Source: a virus
IMG/VR virus record: IMGVR_UViG_3300033571_015671
Location: 1 to 26,259 of that record
Length of the DNA stretch: 26,259 nucleotides
Direction: 5' to 3' (one strand)
A program made the translations under genes and the position numbers. The first letter of the stretch is position 1, and each line of letters starts with the position of its first letter. Positions 19,628-26,259 of this stretch are shown here, one piece after another. The notes under the pieces were generated by a model, which had not been told where the DNA came from, ran no database searches, and was given only the letters and a program-made list of their open reading frames with translations.

Positions 19628-21275
19628 TCTCAGCTCCCTTGATATTTGTAATTTTATTATCAGTGGATAGAGTATCTGGTTCTTTTGGTGCCACTCCCAT
19701 AGGTTCATTTCCTGCTGCCATTGGATCTAAAGGCATACCATCTGGACCTACTGGTGGCATTAATTTTGGATCTATATACAATCCATCTTTAATTTCCTTT
19801 TTAATTAAATTATCTTCATCAAAGATTTCTTGATCAGTCTGCCTTAGAATTTTTCTTCTTACATAATCTCTTGAATAGTAAGTTCCAATATAAGGTTCAA
19901 TAGCAACCATAAGATTGAGTCTCTCATTCATCAACTCAGTATCTTTTAACTCGGAAAAATGACCATCATAGAGATAATCATATTGAATATGATCACTCAT
20001 TTTGTCCCAATCTTCTGGGGTTACAATATTTTTTAAGATTAACTGAGTTTTTAGCATGTCATGGAAAACATTGCTAAATCTCTTTCTTAGTCTTCCTACA
20101 AACTTACCAAACATCAGTTCATCTCTAAGAATTTCAGATGATCTTCCTAGATTAAATCCTCCATCTGATGCAGTTCTCGACTCAGGAACATTCAATGCTC
20201 TGAATAGTTTCTTTTGGAAATACTGAACATCAGTTAACTCTCCAAGATTTTGACCACCTGGAAGAGTAGTGATTTCAGTGCCTCTGCCACCTTCTCTACG
20301 AGGCAACCAGAAGTCTTCCATCATACTCATGAACTTCTTATCGTCCCTCATTTCACCAGTGCTTGCATCATACACTAGTTTATTTCTATAGCGATTCATC
20401 ACATCTCTAAGGTATTGCTCTGCCTTTACCTTAGGAAGGTTGCCTACATCAATGTAAAAGATTCTTCTTTCTGGTGCTCTAGAAAGTCTGTAGATAACAA
20501 GCGCATCTTCAATCATCCTTAATTGATTGAGTGCTTTAATTGCTTTATGTAGATAAGAAAGAGTAAGTTGCCTATTTCTATCTACAAGACCAGATGTTAC
20601 AAAGGTAACTGCATCTTTTGAAATGGGAATTCCTTTGTTTGCTGCAGCAGTTTTTTGGATGTGTCCTAGAGGAAAATACAGAAAATATTCTTCTATTTCT
20701 GGTTCATTGAAATCAGAAGCTTCTTGTCTGTTGTTATAAACTCCAGCATAATTATCAGATCTTTTCTTTTCCTTTCTGATAAATTTAGTTTTCAAGGCAT
20801 CCATAAATCTAATGTCTTGAATACCTTCTTCTGGTTTTTTCAAGTCTATAACTTTATGATATAAAATTCTTCCATCTACGTACCAATTCTTAAAGATCTC
20901 ATGAGATTTTTTATCAAAATCCATAAGATCTTTAATGTATTTAAATTCTTGTCTAATGATTTTCTTTAAACCATCACTAGCATTTAAATTACTTAATTCA
21001 ATTTCAACTGGAGAATCATTAAGATCACTTACAATAGCCTCATTAACTACATTTTCAATAGCACTATCACACTCTGGATGAAGAGCCATCTCCCTATATC
21101 TTTTGATTAAATCATATTCATTTCTATAAACACCTTCAATATCTACATATTGACCATAAAAACCACTAGTTAAATAATAATCAACCCCATCCTCATTATT
21201 ATCTGGGACAGGGGAGATCGCTTCTTTTGGTAATTTATTATCGTCTTCAAGTGAAAACCCAAAAAGTCTTGCCAT
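19623..21275 (-). CDS. 20: gp20 portal protein
   Basis: A 550-aa portal protein (T4 gp20 is 524 aa), the dodecameric vertex ring through which DNA is packaged and to which the neck binds. Recognisable stretches are YVDIEGVYRNEYDLIKRYREMALHPECDSAIENVVNEAI (43-81), LSYLHKAIKALNQLRMIEDALVIYRLSRAPERRIFYIDVGNLPK and EGGRGTEITTLPGGQNLGELTDVQYFQKKLFRALNVP. These blocks are used as marker regions for cyanophage gene 20. The C-terminal 60 residues are Pro/Asp/Met rich (LMPPVGPDGMPLDPMAAGNEP). It has a CTAAATA late motif that overlaps the gp19 stop codon, 23 nt before the ATG. Confidence 0.97.
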   Translation of the reverse strand: MARLFGFSLEDDNKLPKEAISPVPDNNEDGVDYYLTSGFYGQYVDIEGVYRNEYDLIKRYREMALHPECDSAIENVVNEAIVSDLNDSPVEIELSNLNASDGLKKIIRQEFKYIKDLMDFDKKSHEIFKNWYVDGRILYHKVIDLKKPEEGIQDIRFMDALKTKFIRKEKKRSDNYAGVYNNRQEASDFNEPEIEEYFLYFPLGHIQKTAAANKGIPISKDAVTFVTSGLVDRNRQLTLSYLHKAIKALNQLRMIEDALVIYRLSRAPERRIFYIDVGNLPKVKAEQYLRDVMNRYRNKLVYDASTGEMRDDKKFMSMMEDFWLPRREGGRGTEITTLPGGQNLGELTDVQYFQKKLFRALNVPESRTASDGGFNLGRSSEILRDELMFGKFVGRLRKRFSNVFHDMLKTQLILKNIVTPEDWDKMSDHIQYDYLYDGHFSELKDTELMNERLNLMVAIEPYIGTYYSRDYVRRKILRQTDQEIFDEDNLIKKEIKDGLYIDPKLMPPVGPDGMPLDPMAAGNEPMGVAPKEPDTLSTDNKITNIKGAEI

Positions 21276-21298
21276 TGTATAATTTTAAACTGTAATAG

Positions 21299-21305
21299 TA
21301 TTTAG
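21299..21305 (-). promoter_or_regulatory. Late-type promoter overlapping the gp19 stop codon
   Basis: CTAAATA on the minus strand, 23 nt before the gp20 ATG. The TAA stop of gp19 (21304-21302) lies inside the motif, as at the gp20/gp67-like junction. Confidence 0.6.
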
Positions 21306-21952
21306 ACTATGCTGGAGTTAGCTAATCCTGCAGCATCATTAGCTTCCCACCATTGAACTTGAAGATCTACAGTAAATTCTTCAATTTCATTTTCATTGTT
21401 ATATGATAAATCAATAGCAGAAACACTGGTTGGAAATACACCATGAACAGTGTACTTTCTTAAAACTTGAATTTCAGTGGCATTTTGGTCTCCTCTGGTT
21501 CCCAATGAACCTACAGGACCTCTTGAGAGTTGTGACACACTCATGTCTGTCATGTAATCAGAAGGAGAGATAGTTCCAGACCCATCAGATACTTTAGTGA
21601 TGAAATTCATCCATCTTTCAAAAAAGCTTCTCCATCTGAAATCAGTGTCATTAATGACTGTGATTGTCCAAACATCAAAGGTTCTGTCTCCAGCAATCTT
21701 AAGAGTTCTACCTCTAAAAGGAACTGGAATTTCAGCAATAGTTGATGCAGGCATACTAGCTGCCTTAATCAACATTAGATCTCCCTGATCAAATGAAATT
21801 CCAATTTCCTGGAAAAATCTTCCACTTGGAACACCACCACTTGCTCCAGAATTATTACTGTCAAAAGTAACTTCAAATAAGTTACTGCGTGCACCACCTC
21901 CCTTTAATTTTGTTTTAAAGGCATCAATAGTTCTGTCTTGAAATCTAGCCAT
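21302..21952 (-). CDS. 19: gp19 tail tube protein
   Basis: A 216-aa tail tube subunit (T4 gp19 is 163 aa, so this is extended). Hexamers of gp19 stack inside the sheath to form the DNA channel. The tube pattern is SNLFEVTFDS near the start, then LMLIKAASMPASTIAEIPVPFRGRTLKIAGDRTFDVWTITVINDTDFRWRSFFERWMNFI (59-118), then KYTVHGVFPTSVSAIDLSYNNENEIEEFTVDLQVQWWE (167-204). It follows gp18 after 20 nt, with CGGAG before the ATG and no late motif in that gap, so it is read from the gp18 promoter. Confidence 0.96.
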   Translation of the reverse strand: MARFQDRTIDAFKTKLKGGGARSNLFEVTFDSNNSGASGGVPSGRFFQEIGISFDQGDLMLIKAASMPASTIAEIPVPFRGRTLKIAGDRTFDVWTITVINDTDFRWRSFFERWMNFITKVSDGSGTISPSDYMTDMSVSQLSRGPVGSLGTRGDQNATEIQVLRKYTVHGVFPTSVSAIDLSYNNENEIEEFTVDLQVQWWEANDAAGLANSSIV

Positions 21953-21972
21953 GTTAGTTTCTCCGATTTAAA

Positions 21973-24126
21973 TTAAACTGTACCTACAACTGTCTCAAAT
22001 GAAACCCCAGTTCTGGTGGCAACAAATGTAAGACCAATAAAGTTAATTGATCTTGCAGGTTTCACATAAATATCAGCAATAAATTCATTTCTATCAATTA
22101 CATCTGGAGTGTTATTTGATTCATCACAAATTAACAAGTAATCACTAATTCCTCTCTTAACTTGTACATCTCTTAAGTATGGTTCAACAATGTTAATGAA
22201 GTTTGCTCTTGTGGTTGCATCATTAAATTCAAATAATTGATCATCTGCAGCAGATTCTACTGCTTGTTCAATAGCAATAAAGAGTTTTCTAACATTGATT
22301 CTATCAAATGCGGATTGATAAGATAGTGCAGTTTTATCTCCAAATAGGATAATTCCAGATCCTGGAGAAGAAATGATAGGATTAATTCTTTGAGCATATA
22401 GCTCATCTCTATCGGATTGACCTGGGTTGTATGCTAATTTAATTGTAAATTTCAGAGAACCTCTAGTTTTTCCTGCTGGAGAATACCAGGGGAATTGATT
22501 TAGATCAGTTCTAACACACAGTCCTGCAATGTCAGATGAACATGGGATGTAGACAAACTGTTGATTAAATCTGTCATAAACATATTGATATCCACTGTCA
22601 AATACTGCATATGATGAGGATGATAGTGGACTGAAGAATGAAAGAACATTATCAAGTTGAGTAGATTGTGGGACAACATTTACAACAGTGCCTCTTGATG
22701 GAGAAATAAATGCAATACAATCTTTTCTAGTCTCTGCAATACTAATCAGTTTGTTAGCTTTAGCTTGCTCTTCTTCCTTACTTAAAGAAGCTCCACCTTG
22801 AAGTAAATAAGTAATATCTACTTCAGCATCATTAGCAAATCTATCATATGCTGTAGTAAGATCTGATAGTGATACTAAGAACCCTCCTTCTGCTCCATTA
22901 TAATCTTTACCATTACTTAAAGTAAATGAAGCATTGCCAATTGAGTTAAATGTAGTATTTTCTGATTCTACTCCCCAATATCCTGCAGTTTCTGATTGTA
23001 CAGTAAATGCTGATGAGAATTTAACTGCAACTGGATCTATGCCCCAGTAAGAATCTGTAGCATTTCCAAGAGATTTACCTGCAAAAATGTATCTGGAATT
23101 TAATCCAATATAATCTCTATAATAAATTTTAGTTGATGGAGAAATTGTAGCATCTGTAGCTTTTGATAGGTTTACAAACTTCTCAAGAATAGTTTGAGAT
23201 GTTCCTGAAATGTTTCCTGACTTTTTGCTATCAATAACAACAATATGCATTGCATCATTAGAACCACCTCTTTCTGTCACATAAGCATTAGTGGTTGGTT
23301 TTGGAGCAATACTCTTCCATGGAATAGTTGCTGAATCACCTTTTGCAATGTCTAGGATATTTTGACTATTGTACCAATCATTGACCCTAGAAGGAGTTGC
23401 TGTTGATGCTGTGGTCCCAGCATTATTAACTACATTTAAAGATGCTGCTGTGAATGAATAAGAACTATTTTCTGTATAGTTTTGAGTAGTCTCTACACCA
23501 CCAACAACTTTAGAAACTACTCTAACATAAAGTTCTGAAGAACCTACCCCAGTAATGATTCCCTTTAAGAATCCAGATGCTACTGAAGTTGTTCCAACTC
23601 CAGCAATAGTTCCAGTTAATGTTTGAGTAACTCCATATCCAACACTAACTCCAGTAGTATTGATTCCAGAAAGAGTTTGGTCTGCAAGATAGTCAATAAC
23701 ACAAACTTTTAACTCTTCTGCCCAATATCCAGGTTCTCTTGCTGCCCAATAGAATGCTGTTGAATTTTCATAAGTTTCTTTATAAACATCATAATTTTCA
23801 ATTTTGAGTGCTGTTGAACCTACTCCAACACCAGCATTAGCATTTTTGAGATCAGTTCCATTACATCTTACTACTTGTAAACTTCCTCCATATGACAGGA
23901 AGTTTGATGCTGAATACCAATACTCATAATGATAATTGTTGATAGATGGAGTTCCAAAAACTCTTTTTAATTCATCTTCATTTCTAATAGTAATAATCTG
24001 ATTAACAGGTCCTTTCGCGAAAGGTGCTGCAATTCCTGCAGATATTGAAGAGGTATTTTGAATACCACCTCTAGTTAAATCTACTTCCCTTACGCTAATC
24101 CCTGGAGATGATAAGCTTAAAGCCAT
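21973..24126 (-). CDS. 18: gp18 tail sheath protein
   Basis: A 717-aa contractile sheath subunit (T4 gp18 is 659 aa). The N-terminus SLSSPGISVREVDLTRGGIQNTSSISAGIAAPFAKGPVN is the family start with the strand that links neighbouring subunits. SYGGSLQVVRCNG follows. A variable Thr/Ser/Gly/Val-rich middle portion (about 160-240) forms the outer, host-facing domain. The C-terminus is conserved: PWYSPAGKTRG, ERIN/LAYNPGQSDRDELYAQRINPI and GIILFGDKTALSYQSAFDRINVRKLFIAIEQAVE. An exact TATAAATA lies 36 nt upstream and an AGAGGAG ribosome site precedes the ATG. Confidence 0.97.
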   Translation of the reverse strand: MALSLSSPGISVREVDLTRGGIQNTSSISAGIAAPFAKGPVNQIITIRNEDELKRVFGTPSINNYHYEYWYSASNFLSYGGSLQVVRCNGTDLKNANAGVGVGSTALKIENYDVYKETYENSTAFYWAAREPGYWAEELKVCVIDYLADQTLSGINTTGVSVGYGVTQTLTGTIAGVGTTSVASGFLKGIITGVGSSELYVRVVSKVVGGVETTQNYTENSSYSFTAASLNVVNNAGTTASTATPSRVNDWYNSQNILDIAKGDSATIPWKSIAPKPTTNAYVTERGGSNDAMHIVVIDSKKSGNISGTSQTILEKFVNLSKATDATISPSTKIYYRDYIGLNSRYIFAGKSLGNATDSYWGIDPVAVKFSSAFTVQSETAGYWGVESENTTFNSIGNASFTLSNGKDYNGAEGGFLVSLSDLTTAYDRFANDAEVDITYLLQGGASLSKEEEQAKANKLISIAETRKDCIAFISPSRGTVVNVVPQSTQLDNVLSFFSPLSSSSYAVFDSGYQYVYDRFNQQFVYIPCSSDIAGLCVRTDLNQFPWYSPAGKTRGSLKFTIKLAYNPGQSDRDELYAQRINPIISSPGSGIILFGDKTALSYQSAFDRINVRKLFIAIEQAVESAADDQLFEFNDATTRANFINIVEPYLRDVQVKRGISDYLLICDESNNTPDVIDRNEFIADIYVKPARSINFIGLTFVATRTGVSFETVVGTV

Positions 24127-24162
24127 TTTGACTCCTCTAATGCTTCAGTTTTGCTCTAAAAG

Positions 24163-24170
24163 TATTTATA
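24163..24170 (-). promoter_or_regulatory. T4-type late promoter ahead of gp18
   Basis: Exact TATAAATA on the minus strand in the 55-bp gap between gp17 and gp18, 36 nt before the ATG at 24126. It probably drives gp18 and gp19 together. Confidence 0.75.
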
Positions 24171-24181
24171 AATTTCTAAGT

Positions 24182-25831
24182 TTACCTGTAGTCCCACATA
24201 TATGACATATCTCCATACTCATCAGTGTGCCAAACATCTCCTTCAGAGTCTATTTCTACTGCACTTCTTTCTGTTCCATCAACAATAAACCCAAATGGAG
24301 ACATATCTTGTTCTATTTGATTCTTTTGTTCTTCATATAGTCTTTTTCTTACATCCTGCTCAGTGAGTTCTTTAAAATAATCTTGAGCAACTAACCAAGC
24401 ATAGATTACCAAACACATAGCGAGGTCATCATTACAACCTTCTTCTGCTTCAAATGAGTTATGTTTTTGTATAAAAGTTGTCAGCTCACTAATAATTTCA
24501 TAATCATTGAATATAAGTTTGTCTTCCTCAATCATTGTCTTCAAATTAAGACATCCAACTTTCTTAACTGTCTTAGACATCTTAAGTCCAAGTTGAGTTT
24601 TCTTTCCAGAAAAACCTTGCCCAACAATTTGACCAGCTCTACCTCTCATGGAACACATAAGAAGATTTTGGTACTCTAAATCATATTGAATGATTGCTGC
24701 TACTTGATCACCAACATCATTCACCTCACATAAAATAAATGCACTATTATATGCCTTTGCAACCTCATGAATAATGTTTGGGAAAATCATAGGTTTAATT
24801 TCATTATTCCTATATTTTGCTACTATAATATGTGGAAACTCAGTTATGTCATATACTACAAAAGCAGAATAGTCACCACCAACTCCTCTGGCAACATCGA
24901 CAGTAATTAAATAATCGTGTCCATCTTTATATTCTTGATAAACATCTAATCCTTTACTTCTTTTTATTGGATCATCATATACTAGACTTTTTAATTTACT
25001 TGGCGCAATTAAAGTATCTACTGATCCTAAAAATTCACATTCAAATTCTACTTTAAATTGTTGTTCACTGGTGTTTGCAATAGTTTGCTTTTTCCATTCA
25101 GTATCTCTTCCTGGAACTTCTGACCAATGAACTTCTGTTGCTACATATTGGTTTTTGCCTCTTTCAGCATCATGCCAATATCTATAAAAATGATTCATCC
25201 CATGAGGGGTTGAAACCATAATTACTTTAGTTTTTGTACCAGACGAGATAGTAGGATAAACAGAGGCAAAGAATTGGTCTGCAATATGGTTTGGAATAAA
25301 TGCGAACTCATCAAGAAATATGATATTATAGGATCCACCACGAACAGCAGATGCAGATGTAGAAGCAGCCAATATCTTTGATCCATTTTCCAATTCCATA
25401 GAACCTTTATTCCATGCTAAAATTCCCTGTTGTAACCATTTAGGTAAATTTTCATATGCAGTTTGCAATCTATTGAGCAAATCTCTTGCAGTTGATGCTT
25501 TGTTAGCCAGAATTGCAATATTTACATTATCATTAAAAATTGCATAATGTAAAAGATAAGAAACAACAGTTGTAGATTTACCTGTTTGACGAGGCATCTT
25601 ACAAATATTGAATCTGTGATCATGGAAGTTTTTAATTAACTTCTCTTGAAAATCGTAAGGTTTAAAAAGTTGTAGTCCATGATCTAGTGTAACAATTTGA
25701 ACATAATTTTTTGCAAAGTAAACAGGGTCATTCTTACACTTAACAAATTCAATAATTTGTTCTTGTGAAAAATCAATTGAGGTATTTGCCTTTTTTAAAA
25801 GGGGATTACCTAAGTAAATATTATCAGCCAT
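24182..25831 (-). CDS. 17: gp17 terminase large subunit
   Basis: A 549-aa DNA-packaging ATPase and nuclease (T4 gp17 is 610 aa). The ATPase domain has Walker A MPRQTGKST (79-87), Walker B NIIFLDEFAFIP (169-180) and coupling motif VSTPHG (206-211). The RNase H-like nuclease has an acidic triad candidate: D312 in TVDVARGVGGDYSAF, E369 in LCEVNDVGDQ, and a late Asp in CNDDLAMCLVIYAW. All motifs are intact, so packaging should be functional. It starts 2 nt after the upstream structural gene stop with a weak AGGT ribosome site, implying co-translation. No gp16 small terminase is seen in the window. Confidence 0.97.
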   Translation of the reverse strand: MADNIYLGNPLLKKANTSIDFSQEQIIEFVKCKNDPVYFAKNYVQIVTLDHGLQLFKPYDFQEKLIKNFHDHRFNICKMPRQTGKSTTVVSYLLHYAIFNDNVNIAILANKASTARDLLNRLQTAYENLPKWLQQGILAWNKGSMELENGSKILAASTSASAVRGGSYNIIFLDEFAFIPNHIADQFFASVYPTISSGTKTKVIMVSTPHGMNHFYRYWHDAERGKNQYVATEVHWSEVPGRDTEWKKQTIANTSEQQFKVEFECEFLGSVDTLIAPSKLKSLVYDDPIKRSKGLDVYQEYKDGHDYLITVDVARGVGGDYSAFVVYDITEFPHIIVAKYRNNEIKPMIFPNIIHEVAKAYNSAFILCEVNDVGDQVAAIIQYDLEYQNLLMCSMRGRAGQIVGQGFSGKKTQLGLKMSKTVKKVGCLNLKTMIEEDKLIFNDYEIISELTTFIQKHNSFEAEEGCNDDLAMCLVIYAWLVAQDYFKELTEQDVRKRLYEEQKNQIEQDMSPFGFIVDGTERSAVEIDSEGDVWHTDEYGDMSYMWDYR

Positions 25832-25833
25832 AA

Positions 25834-26259
25834 TTACCTACTAATCTCTTCCCAGTCCATTGATGCATGAATATCTGCACCATTAGCACTAGAAGCACAT
25901 ACAATAGAAAGTTCATAAGGTGTTCCTGTTAATGCATCCCTTTCCAACTGAAACTTAAATAATGCCTCTTTAAGAATATCTATGGATGTTGAACCTTGAT
26001 TAGAACCATATGCATATCCAGATGCTAGTATTCTTCCGCCAGTATAAGTTCCCTCACCAATCTTATATTCAACAGCACTATCAACACCAGCATCAGTCCA
26101 AGTTGCACCACTAGATGCTCCAGATGCTCTTACTTGCCAGTTATAAGTTGCATTATTTGTAATGCCTAGAATAGAAAGTGCAGTCATAATTACAATTGCA
26201 TCTAATCTATTTGGTGTTGCTTTAAGACGAATTGATACAACTGTATAATAAGTTCCTGC
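25834..26259 (-). CDS. Virion structural protein, C-terminal part
   Basis: The frame is open to the right edge of the window, so this is the last 141 residues of a longer protein. An internal ATG at 26187 is not a convincing start because the codons before it (AGTYYTVVSIRLKATPNRL) continue the same kind of sequence. The visible part is beta-rich with aromatic and Gly-Ser repeats (YNWQVRASGASSGATWTDAG) and ends in ALFKFQLERDALTGTPYELSIVCASSANGADIHASMDWEEIS. That last stretch is a pattern I recognise from C-terminal domains of marine T4-like phage structural proteins. It might be a fibre, whisker or head-associated protein; its place next to gp17 does not decide this. Confidence 0.65.
   Translation of the reverse strand, partial: AGTYYTVVSIRLKATPNRLDAIVIMTALSILGITNNATYNWQVRASGASSGATWTDAGVDSAVEYKIGEGTYTGGRILASGYAYGSNQGSTSIDILKEALFKFQLERDALTGTPYELSIVCASSANGADIHASMDWEEISR

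Noticed and set aside
26185-26187. ATG at 26187 as the start of a 117-aa gene
   Set aside because: The frame stays open to the window edge with similar composition, so the gene is most likely truncated by the window.
1-26259. tRNA genes, CRISPR arrays, insertion sequences, integrase, photosynthesis genes or a gp24 vertex gene
   Set aside because: None is visible. Gaps between genes are short (about 115 bp at most) and are accounted for by promoters, terminators or small genes.

Overview
This window is a segment of a T4-like myovirus genome, most likely a marine cyanophage infecting Prochlorococcus or Synechococcus. Every gene I can support is on the minus strand, so transcription runs from high to low coordinates. 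T4 core genes are recognisable throughout. The cyanophage assignment rests on a DUF3110-type gene between gp47 and gp46, a phage hsp20, low GC, and a small Sm-like protein family of putative cyanophage origin. A Pelagibacter myophage is the main alternative. No photosynthesis gene, tRNA, integrase, insertion sequence or CRISPR array was seen.

Layout in transcription order (right to left). (1) Virion block, 26259-15483: the 3' end of a structural protein, gp17 terminase, gp18 sheath, gp19 tube, gp20 portal, a 55-aa gp67-like gene, a 176-aa beta-rich protein, gp21 protease, gp22 scaffold and gp23 major capsid. Most of these start just downstream of a T4 late-promoter motif (TATAAATA, AATAAATA or CTAAATA), and the block ends in a hairpin terminator after gp23. 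(2) 15413-12580: a second tail-tube-like protein, UvsY, UvsW and an Sm-like protein, headed by a GATAAATA motif. (3) 12493-4490: a sigma70-type promoter drives gp55 (late sigma factor), gp47, DUF3110, gp46, a DUF3310-like protein, gp45 (clamp), a 48-aa gene, gp44, Sm-like, a 69-aa HTH-like protein, a Dam-type methylase, gp62 and RegA. Most genes overlap or nearly touch, and a strong terminator follows RegA. (4) hsp20 alone, between two terminators, with an extended -10 promoter and a leader that might mask its ribosome binding site. (5) A late promoter, a nucleotidyltransferase-fold protein, two more Sm-like proteins, gp43 (DNA polymerase), and the first 39 codons of uvsX at the left edge.

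The genes fit one programme. gp43, gp44/62 and gp45 make the replisome. gp46/47, UvsX, UvsY and UvsW support recombination-dependent replication. gp55 with the clamp redirects host RNA polymerase to the late promoters of the virion block, and RegA represses early mRNAs. The least explained content is a set of four small Sm-like paralogues scattered among the replication genes, the Sm-like/HTH/Dam insertion that splits the two clamp-loader genes, a second tube-like protein far from the tail genes, and several tiny overlapping genes.
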